The position numbers and the translations under genes are program-made. Source: Blastocatellia bacterium (GTDB lineage: Bacteria; Acidobacteriota; Blastocatellia; RBC074). From it: a stretch of DNA of 39,153 bases. The DNA lies in assembly GCA_016789725.1 (NCBI GenBank), contig JAEUQN010000052.1, forward strand, positions 1-39,153, in the 5' to 3' direction. The stretch's first letter is position 1; each line of letters opens with the position of its first letter. Positions 1 to 9,197 of the stretch are shown one piece after another. A model generated the notes under the pieces. The model was not told where the DNA came from and searched no databases. It saw only the letters and a program-made list of their open reading frames with translations.

Positions 1-220
1 CCAGAAAGAGCGCGAGCGCATCGCCATAAGCACCAGTGGCTTCCAGTACGGCGTGGACCTGCGGCGCACCTTGTTTGGTGAGCCAGGTCAGCAGGGTCTG
101 AAAGCCCGGCAGGGTATTCAAGAACTGATGTTGCTTGTGTGTCCGGGCGTTGGGATCGTGTACCAAGGCGACATCAAAGGTCTTTTTACTAATATCAATG
201 CCAAGTTTGGGAAGTGTCAT
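1..220 (-). CDS. IS110-family transposase, N-terminal fragment
   Basis: Seventy-three codons are visible from ATG at 220 to the window edge. They read as the RuvC-like DEDD domain of IS110 transposases: the first catalytic aspartate is in LGIDISKKTFDVALV near residue 9, and the glutamate is in VLEATGAYGDALA near residue 60. In this family the DEDD domain and a C-terminal serine-containing domain together catalyse site-specific recombination, guided by a bridge RNA from the element itself. The start codon is preceded by CTCAGGAGCAACACG, giving AGGAG at a good distance. The C-terminal part lies outside the window, so intactness cannot be judged. Confidence 0.85.
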   Translation of the reverse strand, partial: MTLPKLGIDISKKTFDVALVHDPNARTHKQHQFLNTLPGFQTLLTWLTKQGAPQVHAVLEATGAYGDALALFL

Positions 221-257
221 CGTGTTGCTCCTGAGGAGTCGCGGAACGTACGGGATT

Positions 258-431
258 GAACTTACCAGGCGCGGTCTTGTGAATGCAGGCTGGTGCCCTG
301 GGGGCAGCGCCATGAGATACCGTCCGGGCTTGCTTCGTAAGTTCCAGCGGAGCGGCCTGCATCTACTACGCGGCCTCGTGGGCAAAGCGAATTATCAGGT
401 TGCCGCTCCAGCTGTCCCAGGCGTCCCTGGG
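258..431 (-). ncRNA. candidate IS110 bridge RNA (leader of the transposase)
   Basis: The non-coding stretch upstream of the transposase can fold into three hairpin units in minus-strand order. The first is a 6-bp stem with 4-nt loop (416-421 with 426-431). The second is a GGCC/GGCC stem (354-357 with 372-375) with a 14-nt loop. The third is a larger domain closed by an exact 8-bp stem (258-265 with 337-344) enclosing GGCGC/GCGCC (268-272 with 307-311) stacked on a 5-bp hairpin (294-298 with 302-306), with large single-stranded loops between. Placement and order resemble the known bridge RNA layout (5' hairpin, target-binding loop, donor-binding loop). The pairings are seen in the sequence; the function is inferred from the family. 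Confidence 0.4.
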
Positions 432-542
432 GGAAATCGTCAGTGATACTTTGTTGTATCATCTGCTCTACTACAACATACAAGCGAATTCATTCGCGGG
501 GTTTCGATAAGCAGCAAATAAGTTTGCGACTACGTGATTTTA

Positions 543-1661
543 CTATTCCGGCTTGGCGGCGCGGACTTTCGTGTCACTTGAGGAGGCTTGCGCGGGGCCG
601 CCTTTGGCAGTGTAGCCTTGGCGCGTACGGACGATCAGTTTGCGATTGTCTTTGGGATCAATGACGATTTTAATCGCGCGGAAAGTGCCGTCTTTTTTGT
701 CATTCGTGGGTGAATAGCTGACGACATATTGCGAGCGCAAATCCTTGGCCACCTGCGCCATTACCGCAGGCATTTCATTTGCCTCTTTCGGGAAAAAGGC
801 GCGCCCGCCGGAATCCTCCGCCAAACGAATCAGCAGGTCTTTGGCTTTCTTCGTGGCAGATTTACCGAATAAACTTGTCCCCTCTTCGCCTTCATCCAGG
901 ATACCGATCAAATACACCTGCACATCGTCTTCCTGAATCGCTTTGATGACTTCTTTTTCTTTCCAGTTACTGTTTTTCTCGACGCCGTCCGTAATCACGA
1001 CCAACGCTTTCTTACGCTGTTTGCCTTTTTCCTGCGCGTGATCGGCGGTGGCAATCACGGCGTCCAGCAACGCGGTGCCGCCGCCAGTGAACAATTCGTT
1101 TAAGCCGTCTTCAAGTTCGCGTTTGTCGCGCGTGAAGTCGCGCAGCAGTTCCGCCTCAGCTTTGAATTGTGCAATGAAGGCTTCGTCCGTGTCCTTCAAT
1201 TGTTTGACCAGACTAAGGGCCGAATCAGAAACGATTTGCAGCTTCGTTCGCATACTCCCAGAGGTATCAATCACGATGCCAAGACTCAGCGGGGCGTCTA
1301 CGCGATCAACGTCCTCAACGGTTTGTTTCACTTTGTCTTCGTAAACCGTAAAGTCTTCCTTGTTCAAATTCATGATCGGCTTGCCGGCCTGATCAATGAC
1401 GGCGACATCCAGCAACACCAGGTCCGTACCGATTTTGAGCGCCTCGCCCTGCTCCGGTTGATTATCCTCTTCGGCGCCACGTCGTTGCGGCTCTTTTTTC
1501 TTTTGCGGATCGTCTTGTTTCGTGGCCTGCTTCACGGGTGGTTGAGCGGGTGATTGAGCAGGCTTTTGCGGAGATTGCGATGATTGCGCGTTCACAAACA
1601 CCGAGATCAACAACACCAAGCTGAGGGCAACAACAACGAGCAATGATTTTTTTGAGCGCAT
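543..1661 (-). CDS. secreted VWA-domain protein, Acidobacteria VWFA type
   Basis: A 372-residue protein starting at ATG 1661, preceded by AGAGGT at 7 nt. The frame stays open further upstream, but residues there do not look like a protein start, whereas [18 protein letters not shown] begins a clear signal peptide ending near FVNAQ. A Gln/Pro/Lys-rich linker follows, then a short N-terminal beta region and a VWA domain with the metal-site motif DTSGSM and a later [11 protein letters not shown] strand. The layout matches the VWFA-related family that is greatly expanded in Acidobacteriota. It probably acts in the periplasm or on the surface in protein-protein or Mg-dependent adhesion; the ligand is unknown. 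It is divergent from mtaD. Confidence 0.85.
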   Translation of the reverse strand: MRSKKSLLVVVALSLVLLISVFVNAQSSQSPQKPAQSPAQPPVKQATKQDDPQKKKEPQRRGAEEDNQPEQGEALKIGTDLVLLDVAVIDQAGKPIMNLNKEDFTVYEDKVKQTVEDVDRVDAPLSLGIVIDTSGSMRTKLQIVSDSALSLVKQLKDTDEAFIAQFKAEAELLRDFTRDKRELEDGLNELFTGGGTALLDAVIATADHAQEKGKQRKKALVVITDGVEKNSNWKEKEVIKAIQEDDVQVYLIGILDEGEEGTSLFGKSATKKAKDLLIRLAEDSGGRAFFPKEANEMPAVMAQVAKDLRSQYVVSYSPTNDKKDGTFRAIKIVIDPKDNRKLIVRTRQGYTAKGGPAQASSSDTKVRAAKPE

Positions 1662-1759
1662 ATTTTGTACCTCTGGTACTTTCGGTCGAATTGGGTTCAA
1701 GGGGAACGTACTAGCCGCAGGCATTATACATCCTTTGCCAGCCCTGCCTGCAAATTATC

Positions 1760-1790
1760 TTGAGTCTTTCTGCTCTCTCTCCTCTATAAT
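1760..1790 (+). promoter_or_regulatory. sigma-70-like promoter of the mtaD-type gene
   Basis: A perfect TATAAT lies at 1785-1790, 40 nt before the start codon at 1831. TTGAGT at 1760-1765 could be the -35, with a longish 19-bp spacer. It is the only good -10 in the divergent spacer on this strand. Confidence 0.5.
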
Positions 1791-1830
1791 ACTTTGCATA
1801 AATGATGGAGAAAAAAGAAAGGTTGTCTGA

Positions 1831-3168
1831 ATGAAAAGCAGTGAAAACAAATTCGATCTTGTCATTTTAAATGGCACCGCCGTGACGATGAACAAAGAGT
1901 TTGACGTCATCAAAGATGCTGCCATAGCGATCCGGGATGAGCATATTGCGCTTGTGTGCCCCACTAAAGATTTACCCGAAGGATGGACTGCACGCCAGAC
2001 GATTGATGCGACCGATGCGGTCATCATTCCCGGCCTGATCAACGCGCATACACACGTGCCGCATTCGCTGCTGCGCGGCGTGGGCGATGGGTTGCCGCTG
2101 GAACGCTGGCTTTCGGAAGCGATCTTCCCAATTGAGCGCGCCTGTGTAGATGAAGATTTTGTCAAAGTTGGCGCGCGGCTTTCGATCATTGAAATGTTGC
2201 TCGGCGGCACAACCACATTCGCCGACATGTTTTTTTATGAACACGCGATTGCACAGGAAGCCGACACGCTCGGCATTCGCGCGGTTCTCGGCGAAACGGT
2301 AATGGATTTACCCACGCCCGATGCCCCCGAAGGCGTCAAACAAGGCCTCGCTCTTGCCGAAAAATTTATTGACGAATGGAAAGGCCACGACCGCATTACA
2401 CCTGCCGTTGCACCGCACGCGCCGTATACCTGCGGGCCGGAAACCATTCGGGCTTCGCGCGATCTGGCCTACAAAACCGACACGCCCGTGTTGATTCACC
2501 TGTCGGAAACGAAGCACGAAGTGGATCAAATCCTCAAGAAATATGGCGCAACGCCGATTCATTATGTGGCGCGCGAAGGATTGTTCGAGGTCAAAGTTCT
2601 GGCTGCCCACGTGGTGCATCCACAATCGGGCGAACTCGCCTTGTTGCAGGAAAAAAATGCTGGCATCGCGCATTGTCCGCGCTCGAATATGAACCTCGCT
2701 TCGGGGGCCGCACCGATTCGACGGATGCTCGATAAAAATCTGTGCCTGGGTTTAGGAACGGATGGCGCGGCATCGTGTCCGACCACCAATTTATTCGAAG
2801 AGATGGCGACAGCAGCGCGATTAGCGAAATTGCACCACGAGCGGGCCGATGTGGTTTCGGCACGTGAAATCTTTGCGATGGCGACGATTGGCGGGGCACG
2901 AGCTATCGGACAGGACGACAAACTCGGTTCATTGGAGCCAGGCAAGCTCGCGGATTTAGTCGTCGTGGACACGGGTTCATCGAATCTGGAACACGCGCCG
3001 ATCTATAACATTTACGCGCATCTGGTGTATTCAACTGCCGAGGCCCGCGACACGATTGTGGGTGGCATGCTGGTCGTGCGTGACAAACGGGTGCTGACGA
3101 TTGATTGGCAACGATTGCGCCGCCAGGTACGCGAGCAATCAGATCGCATTATGCGCGTGGCGCAATAG
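1831..3168 (+). CDS. mtaD: amidohydrolase, S-adenosylhomocysteine / methylthioadenosine deaminase type
   Basis: A 445-residue zinc-dependent amidohydrolase of the TrzA/AtzA/MtaD group, a family of usual length 430-450. Metal ligands are visible: NAHTH (His73, His75), His223 in LIHLSET, His260 in AAHVVHP and Asp311 in GTDGAAS. The C-terminal GSLEPGKLADLVVVD segment is typical of the composite beta-sandwich. The best match by feel is the bacterial deaminase that converts 5'-methylthioadenosine or S-adenosylhomocysteine to the inosine derivative in methionine salvage. Related enzymes deaminate guanine or chlorohydrolyse triazines, so the substrate is inferred. It is cytoplasmic, has its own promoter, and is followed by an unrelated GT9 gene after 118 bp. 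Confidence 0.8.
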   Translation: MKSSENKFDLVILNGTAVTMNKEFDVIKDAAIAIRDEHIALVCPTKDLPEGWTARQTIDATDAVIIPGLINAHTHVPHSLLRGVGDGLPLERWLSEAIFPIERACVDEDFVKVGARLSIIEMLLGGTTTFADMFFYEHAIAQEADTLGIRAVLGETVMDLPTPDAPEGVKQGLALAEKFIDEWKGHDRITPAVAPHAPYTCGPETIRASRDLAYKTDTPVLIHLSETKHEVDQILKKYGATPIHYVAREGLFEVKVLAAHVVHPQSGELALLQEKNAGIAHCPRSNMNLASGAAPIRRMLDKNLCLGLGTDGAASCPTTNLFEEMATAARLAKLHHERADVVSAREIFAMATIGGARAIGQDDKLGSLEPGKLADLVVVDTGSSNLEHAPIYNIYAHLVYSTAEARDTIVGGMLVVRDKRVLTIDWQRLRRQVREQSDRIMRVAQ

Positions 3169-3186
3169 CCCTGGAAACAATTGCTG

Positions 3187-3213
3187 GGAGCACAGGTGTC
3201 TCGCCTGCGGGCT
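3187..3213. repeat. short palindromic intergenic motif (candidate dispersed repeat)
   Basis: The spacer between mtaD and the GT9 gene holds CAGG-TGTCTCG-CCTG within a GGGAGCACAGG...CCTGCGGG context. Similar 'GCACAGGTGTCTCGCCTGC' strings are, to my memory, scattered in spacers of several soil bacterial genomes. Only this copy is present in the window, so calling it a repeat rests on recollection. Confidence 0.25.
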
Positions 3214-3286
3214 GAAAACTTTCCGCGCCGGAAGTTCGTAATGACAATTTTGGCTGGCAAGAATCTGCGCTCTCAGGAAGTATTCA

Positions 3287-4294
3287 ATGACCGATTCGTA
3301 TCAACGCATTTTCGTTTCGCACGTCACGGGCATTGGGCAAACCGTTTTGGCGTTGCCTGCGCTGCGGGCCTTGCGGGCCGCCTTTCCACAATCACAAATT
3401 ACCGTCGCGTCCAGTTACACGGCACTGGAGGTCGTGCGGCTTTCCCACTGTGCAAATGAAATCTTTCCCGTCGGACGCAGTTCTGAGATTCTCTCGCCAC
3501 GCGCTTCGTATCAAAGCTTGAAATCATACCGGGCGTTGCGCCGCGAACACTATGATTTGACAATTGAATTGCAGCGCAATTCGGCAGGCGGATTCGCCCG
3601 CTTTCTGGCCCAACTTGGCGCGCGGAAAAAACACCAGAAGCTGCTCACGCAAATTCGGGAAGCCATTTTGCGGCGCTCGTTCTCCGACAAACATACTGCC
3701 CAATTGTATTTGGAAATCATCGGCGAACTCGGCGCGTTTCCGATTGATCGAGAACCAAAGCTTTACACCGAACGCGAAGCCGACACACGCATTGAGACGC
3801 GATTGGAAAAAAGTGGATTTTCGTCAGGCGGGTTGTTGGTTGGCTTGCATCCGGGAACAAATCACAACAAACCGAACTGGCCGCTGGATCGTTTTCTGGT
3901 GGTCGCAGAAAAACTGATTCACCTGCTGAACGCGCGGGTGCTGGTTTTCGCCGGACCACACGAGCGAGGGTTAGCGCGGTCGGTCGTCAAACGACTGCCT
4001 GCCAAACACGCGCTGGCATTTGAATCCACGCCTCTTGCAGAGGTCACTTCGGCATTGGCGCGGTTGAGCGTTTTCGTCTCGAATCACGGCGGGTTGACGC
4101 ATCTCGCGGCGGCGGTGGGAACTCCGGTCGTTGCGGTTTCAACACTTTCGCCGTCCCACGCCAATGACCTGCTCAGCCCAAATCATTTGCACGTGCGCAA
4201 AGCACAGATAGAGACCATCACAACCGATGAGGTTTACGAAGCCGCTTCCCAATTGATTCAATCTAACCGCGCTGAATTTTTGTGGGCTAGGTAA
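3287..4294 (+). CDS. glycosyltransferase family 9 (heptosyltransferase-like)
   Basis: A 335-residue protein with the GT9 pattern: an N-terminal Rossmann half (RIFVSHVTGIGQTVLALPAL) and a C-terminal nucleotide-sugar half with GLHPGTNHNKPNWPLDRF and FVSNHGGLTHLAAAVGTPVVAV. Members transfer ADP-heptose or related sugars to the LPS inner core on the cytoplasmic face of the inner membrane. The GxGD motif that usually opens the family reads GIGQ here, so donor or acceptor may differ. AGGAAG stands 7 nt before the ATG. The neighbours do not form an LPS locus, so the acceptor cannot be named. Confidence 0.85.
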   Translation: MTDSYQRIFVSHVTGIGQTVLALPALRALRAAFPQSQITVASSYTALEVVRLSHCANEIFPVGRSSEILSPRASYQSLKSYRALRREHYDLTIELQRNSAGGFARFLAQLGARKKHQKLLTQIREAILRRSFSDKHTAQLYLEIIGELGAFPIDREPKLYTEREADTRIETRLEKSGFSSGGLLVGLHPGTNHNKPNWPLDRFLVVAEKLIHLLNARVLVFAGPHERGLARSVVKRLPAKHALAFESTPLAEVTSALARLSVFVSNHGGLTHLAAAVGTPVVAVSTLSPSHANDLLSPNHLHVRKAQIETITTDEVYEAASQLIQSNRAEFLWAR

Positions 4295-4372
4295 GGGCCG
4301 CCCGGTGGACTCTCTGAACATTCAGCAGTACACTGCCGCCTAGTTATCGCCCCTCACAGAAATGGGAGACAC

Positions 4373-5155
4373 ATGAAGATTTTAATGGCTGGCGATTGCG
4401 TCGGGCGCGCGGGTCGCCAAATCGCAGCCGCAACACTGGCAAACCTGCGCCGTGAACACGAATTGGATTTGATCGTTCTCAATGTCGAGAACGCGGCGGC
4501 GGGCTTTTCGATCACGCTCAACACCGCCCAGGAATTATTTGCCGCAGGCGTAGACGTCATGACGTCGGGCAACCACATCTTCGACAAAAAAGAGGCATTA
4601 GAGTTGATCAAACAGGAACCGCGCCTGCTCCGTCCGGTGAACTACGTGCCGACTTTGCCGGGCAATAGCATTTGGACCGGCGAAGTCAAAAGCATTCCGG
4701 TTGCGGTGATTAACGTGCAAGGGCGAGTCTTTATGCCGCCGTGCGATGATCCCTTTCGCGCGATGGATGCAGCCTTGGCAACGCTTGATCCTAAATACAA
4801 AATCATCCTCGTGGACATGCATGCTGAAACAACGGCGGAAAAAATCGCGATGGGACGATACCTGGATGGACGTGTTTCGGTGCTGGTCGGCACACACACC
4901 CACGTTCCAACCGCAGATGAACAAATCCTGCCCGGTGGCACAGCCTACATCACAGATTTAGGAATGACCGGCCCGCACGATGGCGTGATCGGAATGAAAA
5001 CCGCGACGGTTTTGGATCGCTTCCTGACGGGATTGAATTCTCGCTTTGAAGTGAGCGAAGGCGATTTGGAGCTGAATGGGTTGTTGATTGAGGTGAACGA
5101 CGAAACAGGAAAAGCTGTCAGCGTGAAACGATTGCGCGCGCGGCAAAGCGTGTGA
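4373..5155 (+). CDS. YmdB-family metallophosphoesterase (TIGR00282 type)
   Basis: A 260-residue protein of the usual length for the YmdB family. It shows the dinuclear-metal signature through its length: [55 protein letters not shown], and the closing [17 protein letters not shown]. Characterised members hydrolyse 2',3'-cyclic nucleotides and affect RNA turnover and biofilm decisions in Bacillus; the role here is inferred. GGGAG is 5 nt before ATG. It ends 6 bp before the convergent membrane protein gene, so the two transcripts probably overlap or terminate in each other. Confidence 0.9.
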   Translation: MKILMAGDCVGRAGRQIAAATLANLRREHELDLIVLNVENAAAGFSITLNTAQELFAAGVDVMTSGNHIFDKKEALELIKQEPRLLRPVNYVPTLPGNSIWTGEVKSIPVAVINVQGRVFMPPCDDPFRAMDAALATLDPKYKIILVDMHAETTAEKIAMGRYLDGRVSVLVGTHTHVPTADEQILPGGTAYITDLGMTGPHDGVIGMKTATVLDRFLTGLNSRFEVSEGDLELNGLLIEVNDETGKAVSVKRLRARQSV

Positions 5156-5161
5156 ATCCGT

Positions 5162-5818
5162 TTATTTTACGCCCTTTATATCCTCTGGGCGTACATCCTC
5201 AAATATCTTGAGAACAATTGATGATGATTTAGCTTTGGCCTTCAATTGCGCTTGCTGATCGCTGGTACTGTCCTCGCAAAATCCAACTCCAACAGCATCG
5301 TAATCCTGTACTTTTAGCGCACCTAATGACTCACATACGCCGTCAACGTGAGAATATCCGCTTTCCGTCTTTGGCTGATAGAATACTTCCGAGATGAATT
5401 GTTGATGTTGTTCAAGGCTTGTGCGTTCTTTGAAAATGATTATCAGACTTTTCGGCGAACGTTCGCCAAATTTATACATTCGATCTTCTTTTTCATAATG
5501 AACTTTTCCAAAAAAACTCAAGGTTTTCAGGCTTATCAAAAACCCAAGAGGGAGTAAAACTATGGATAGAAATAAAGCTGGTGCAAACCAACGTAGGTTT
5601 TTAGGAACCAGAAGAATGAACCCAATCAAATAGAGAAGTGCTATCAAATAAAAGCCAATAACAAGATTCCCAAGAAACCAATAAGACGCTGCATAACCCG
5701 ATGCAACTTTAGCTTGTTCATTTGCGCCTAGATACCCGATGAAAAAATAAAGCGATGCAGTAATGAGGTAGGCATTTCGCCTTCGATTCAAAGTAGGATT
5801 TGACACTGAACTTGTCAT
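5162..5818 (-). CDS. hypothetical membrane protein
   Basis: I do not recognise this 218-residue protein. The first half carries about three hydrophobic segments (around residues 17-32, 45-70 and 77-100). The second half is soluble, from roughly residue 105, and rich in Lys, Glu and Ser, with two Cys (in GVCESLG and GFCEDST). The gene is visibly richer in A+T than its neighbours. It stands alone, convergent with the YmdB gene and 24 bp downstream of the PDZ gene, which is transcribed the other side of it in the same direction. Composition and isolation hint at horizontal acquisition. The coding call rests on an intact frame with a membrane-protein pattern. Confidence 0.65.
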   Translation of the reverse strand: MTSSVSNPTLNRRRNAYLITASLYFFIGYLGANEQAKVASGYAASYWFLGNLVIGFYLIALLYLIGFILLVPKNLRWFAPALFLSIVLLPLGFLISLKTLSFFGKVHYEKEDRMYKFGERSPKSLIIIFKERTSLEQHQQFISEVFYQPKTESGYSHVDGVCESLGALKVQDYDAVGVGFCEDSTSDQQAQLKAKAKSSSIVLKIFEDVRPEDIKGVK

Positions 5819-5842
5819 ACGCGCCGCACCAAATCTTACGGC

Positions 5843-6556
5843 CTAATTCTCGCTCTCTTCAGCCTTGATCGTGAGTTCCTGCTCTTTCTTTTCCCGCACA
5901 ATTTTCGCGCTCATTTTGCCCTTGGCTTTAGTGAACAGCTCATTGAAAGCACGGTTCAAATCCGAACTGCTGCCCACCTGTTCGCCATTCAATGAAAGCA
6001 AACAATCGCCGACCTTGAGGCCCGCACGATCCGCTAAGGTGCGCGGCTCGACCTCCGTCACCAACGCGCCGGTCCCTTTCACGCCAAAAAACTCCGCCAA
6101 TTGTGGCGACAACGGGGTCGTCTTAATCCCTAAACGCCAGGTACGGGTCCGATGAAAAGGTTCAGGATTGGATTTTGTGTCGCTGGATTCACCTTGCCGC
6201 TCGCCAACAATCACGGTCACATCGCGTTCGACGCCATTGCGGACGATTTTCAACAGCACAGGGCTTTCCGGCAACGCTTCCGTCAGCAACATGTAGACCG
6301 TCCCAGCGTTCTGAATCACCTGTTCATCAAAGCGCAAAATCACATCGTTTTCGCGCAAACCAGCTTTCGCTGCCGGGCTATTTTCCAGGACCTTGCCCAC
6401 CAATGCGCCACGCGATTCCGATAGGTGCAAATCTCGCGCCCGCGCCTCATTCACATCGGCAAGATAGACGCCCAATGAAGCTCCCGGTGTGGGTTGTGCC
6501 AAGACCAATGACGAACTAAAAAGGATCAAAAGAATAAGTGACAAGAGACATTTCAT
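5843..6556 (-). CDS. secreted protein with two PDZ domains
   Basis: Read from ATG 6556, this is a 237-residue protein starting MKCLLSLILLILFSSSLVLAQ, a signal peptide. The frame continues 14 codons upstream, but that extension would bury the signal sequence. Two PDZ domains follow: the first has GALVGKVLENSPAAKAGL and NDVILRFDEQVI; the second has GALVTEVEPRTLADRAGL and GDCLLSLNGEQV. This is the arrangement found behind the protease in HtrA/DegP, but no trypsin-like domain is present. It is probably a periplasmic peptide-binding or scaffold protein. The partner is unknown. Confidence 0.8.
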   Translation of the reverse strand: MKCLLSLILLILFSSSLVLAQPTPGASLGVYLADVNEARARDLHLSESRGALVGKVLENSPAAKAGLRENDVILRFDEQVIQNAGTVYMLLTEALPESPVLLKIVRNGVERDVTVIVGERQGESSDTKSNPEPFHRTRTWRLGIKTTPLSPQLAEFFGVKGTGALVTEVEPRTLADRAGLKVGDCLLSLNGEQVGSSSDLNRAFNELFTKAKGKMSAKIVREKKEQELTIKAEESEN

Positions 6557-6651
6557 AACTGCGCGACCTTTGATAATCACTGATGGATAACAAGACACTG
6601 TAGCAAAGCCACGCAGGCTTTCACGTCGGAGAGCCGGGGAAGTTCCAAAGA

Positions 6652-8472
6652 TCAGCCGTCTAATCCTTCGTTTTTGGGGTAGAGCGAATCAATCAGGTCA
6701 CGATATTTATCTTCGACAAACTTGCGGCGGATTTTGAGTGAAGGCGTCAATTCACCACCATCAATGGTGAACTCCTCGGTCAGCAAAGCAAGTCTTTTGA
6801 CCTTTTCATGCGGAGCTAATTCTTTGGTGACCTCATCCACTTTTTTCTTGAAGAACTCGATGATGCGCGGATGTTTGGCGAGGGAAATTTTGTCTTTGGT
6901 GTCGAGTGACAAAGAACTGGCGTAAGTCTTTAGAGCATCGAAATTCGGCACAATTAAGGCCGACGGATATTTGCGTTGATTCCCAATGATGATGACCTGT
7001 TCGACAAGCGGGATGCCGCCAATCAGGTTTTCAATTTGCTGCGGTGCGATGTATTTGCCGAGATTCGTTTTGATGAGGTCTTTTTTGCGATCCGTGATTT
7101 TCAGGAATCCTTCAGCATCCATTTCGCCAATATCGCCCGTATGCAACCAAATGCCGTCGGGGTATTCCTTAATCATTTCTGCCGTTGCCTCAGGCAATTT
7201 GTAATAGCCTTTCATGACCAGATCGCCCTGCACCAGCAGTTCACCATCTTCAGCAATCTTGACCTTGACGCCTTCAATCGGCTCACCAATCGTGCCGAAG
7301 CGGTTATTGCCGGGTTTATTACACGCCACGACCGGTGAGGTTTCGGTTAAGCCATAGCCTTGTAAAATCGGAATGCCTGCCGCCGAAAAAACCAGGCCGA
7401 GTTCTTTTGGCAAGGCCGCACCACCAGAGACGAAGAATCGTATTTTGCCGCCGACCGCTTCGCGCCATTTGCTGAAAACCAGACCATCCAAAACTTTGTG
7501 CTGCATCGCTAGTGTAAAGGGAACACTTCGGCGTTGATCTTTCAGCGAGGCAACTTCACGACCGACCTTGATGGCGCGGTGAAAGAGCTTTTGCTTCATC
7601 GGAGATTGTTCGGCGGCGCGTTTATTGATCGTGGCGTAAATCTTCTCGAACAAGCGCGGCACAGCGGTCACAATCGTCGGATGGATTTCTTTCATGTCTT
7701 CGGCGACAGTTTCAATGCCGCGCGCAAAACAAATCTGCACATCGCAGTGCATCAACAAATACAACACGGTACGCTCAAACACGTGTGAGAGCGGCAAGAA
7801 GCTCAGGAACACATCATTGATGTCCGGCCCTAAATGCTTGCCGGAACCAACTGCGTCAAAAACCAGATTACGATGCGTGAGCATCACACCTTTTGGCTCG
7901 CCCGTTGTCCCGGACGTATAGATGATCGTCGCCAGATCATCTGGCTGCGCTTGCCGAACAAGTAATTGAAATAGATCAGAGTTGCCGGTAGCAAGATTCG
8001 CACCTTTCATCGCAAACGAATCCAGCGTTTCGCAATCTTCGCCCTTGCCATCAAACAAAATCACCTGTGGCGCATCGCCTTTGAGAGAATCCAATGCCGA
8101 TTGAACGCGGCGCAGTAACTTTTGATTCGAGACGAACAACAACTTGGCGCCACAATTTTTCAGAATGTAAGCCACCTGATCCACCGCCTGCGTGGGATAA
8201 ATGGGGACCGTCACGCCACCGCTCGCCAGAATTCCGTAATCGGTGATGCTCCATTCAGGACAGCTTTCGGCCAAAATTGAGACGCGGTCGCCCGGCTGTA
8301 CCCCACAAGACTGCAACGCCAAAGCAACATTGCGAATGCGTTCGATGAGTTGTGCGCCGGTGATGTCCTGCCAGACTTTGTCACGCTTAAAGCGCATGAC
8401 AACCTTGTTGGTCCGGCGCGCGGTAGACTGCATGATGAGTTCGTTCAGCGTTCGAGGTGACCCGTTCTGCAT
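6652..8472 (-). CDS. long-chain fatty-acid--CoA ligase
   Basis: A 606-residue AMP-forming acyl-CoA synthetase that activates fatty acids with ATP and CoA at the membrane face. The P-loop-like motif [16 protein letters not shown] begins at residue 185. Also visible are [31 protein letters not shown] and [10 protein letters not shown], the last carrying the region that positions the C-terminal catalytic lysine. Length and motifs fit the bacterial FadD15/FAA1-like branch rather than E. coli FadD. It appears to be a single-gene unit with its own promoter (8513-8541). Chain-length preference cannot be told from sequence by eye. Confidence 0.9.
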   Translation of the reverse strand: MQNGSPRTLNELIMQSTARRTNKVVMRFKRDKVWQDITGAQLIERIRNVALALQSCGVQPGDRVSILAESCPEWSITDYGILASGGVTVPIYPTQAVDQVAYILKNCGAKLLFVSNQKLLRRVQSALDSLKGDAPQVILFDGKGEDCETLDSFAMKGANLATGNSDLFQLLVRQAQPDDLATIIYTSGTTGEPKGVMLTHRNLVFDAVGSGKHLGPDINDVFLSFLPLSHVFERTVLYLLMHCDVQICFARGIETVAEDMKEIHPTIVTAVPRLFEKIYATINKRAAEQSPMKQKLFHRAIKVGREVASLKDQRRSVPFTLAMQHKVLDGLVFSKWREAVGGKIRFFVSGGAALPKELGLVFSAAGIPILQGYGLTETSPVVACNKPGNNRFGTIGEPIEGVKVKIAEDGELLVQGDLVMKGYYKLPEATAEMIKEYPDGIWLHTGDIGEMDAEGFLKITDRKKDLIKTNLGKYIAPQQIENLIGGIPLVEQVIIIGNQRKYPSALIVPNFDALKTYASSLSLDTKDKISLAKHPRIIEFFKKKVDEVTKELAPHEKVKRLALLTEEFTIDGGELTPSLKIRRKFVEDKYRDLIDSLYPKNEGLDG

Positions 8473-8512
8473 AGCGAATGAATTCTGTTATGGATCGTTT
8501 GAATGTGAACGA

Positions 8513-8541
8513 ACTATCAACTGATTTCGTGGATTTGTCAA
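8513..8541 (-). promoter_or_regulatory. sigma-70-like promoter of the acyl-CoA ligase gene
   Basis: On the minus strand TTGACA (8541-8536) is followed after exactly 17 bp by GATAGT (8518-8513), 40 nt before the start codon at 8472. The -35 is consensus and the -10 is moderate. Confidence 0.5.
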
Positions 8542-8607
8542 TTTAATGGGCAATGACCAGAGTGCGTCTGAGAAAAAGGATACAATGATCGTCACCACCA
8601 GCAATCA

Positions 8608-9024
8608 TCATCCGGCACTTGAACGAAGATGGCGTATCGCATCGTTCCATTTTGAGAGTGTTTCAGCAGATGAATTTGGCAGATCGGCGGGAGGTTCAGA
8701 AAAGGTCTGTTTGAATGCCTGCAAATCTTCGATTTCATTTCGGCAGGCGCGGCAAGATTCAAAATGATGAGCGACAAACTCCTGTTCCAGTGGCTCAAGC
8801 TGTTGCTCGACATAGCGGATAATTTGGGCCAAGTGGAGATGGGTGGCCTCTTCATTAACGATCTCATTAACAGCCGCAGACCGCTTCATACTGGCGTGCA
8901 GGATGTTGGATAAATTCTCACTACAATCTGCGCAACCAGCTAAATGATCGTCAACAACGAGTAACTCAAGCGGATTGAGTGACCGATTGATGTATTCGGA
9001 GAATTGACGATCAGTTAAATGCAT
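8608..9024 (-). CDS. zinc-finger anti-sigma-factor-like protein
   Basis: A 138-residue protein from ATG 9024, chosen because GGAAGGA lies 7-8 nt before it; the open frame extends 32 codons further but without a ribosome site. It holds two copies of a His/Cys element, HLAGCADC near residue 28 and HHFESCRAC near residue 91. This resembles the HxxxCxxC zinc site of anti-sigma factors such as RsrA and ChrR. There is no obvious transmembrane segment, so it would act in the cytosol. It follows the sigma-like gene on the same strand, the usual order for a sigma/anti-sigma pair. The role as its partner is inferred. Confidence 0.7.
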   Translation of the reverse strand: MHLTDRQFSEYINRSLNPLELLVVDDHLAGCADCSENLSNILHASMKRSAAVNEIVNEEATHLHLAQIIRYVEQQLEPLEQEFVAHHFESCRACRNEIEDLQAFKQTFSEPPADLPNSSAETLSKWNDAIRHLRSSAG

Positions 9025-9197
9025 TCGGTGTTCCTTCCCAATCTTGACGACAGTAACACGACCTGTCGCCCAGTAAAATGGGATTGCCTTAAACTTTTTA
9101 TGGCTGAGGAACACTTGCATTGCGTTCTACTGCAAGCCCCCTTGTTAAGTAAAGATGGAGAAACGGGACCAATGTTAGTAGGTCCACCATAATATTT

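Larger units (their letters stand above)
1..478 (-). mobile_element. IS110-family insertion sequence, left-end part (cut by window edge)
   Basis: The first 220 bases encode the start of an IS110-type transposase on the minus strand. About 250 bases of non-coding, hairpin-rich DNA precede it. IS110 elements lack classical terminal inverted repeats, so the outer edge cannot be fixed from one end. I place it loosely at a 7-bp inverted repeat (452-458 and 472-478), just beyond a 6-bp one (444-449 and 456-461). The next gene ends at 543, so the element must stop before that. The boundary is inference; the transposase identity is clear. Confidence 0.6.

Noticed and set aside
262..483. Small minus-strand frame in the IS110 leader
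   Set aside because: It lies in the hairpin-rich non-coding part of the element and does not resemble any transposase-associated protein.
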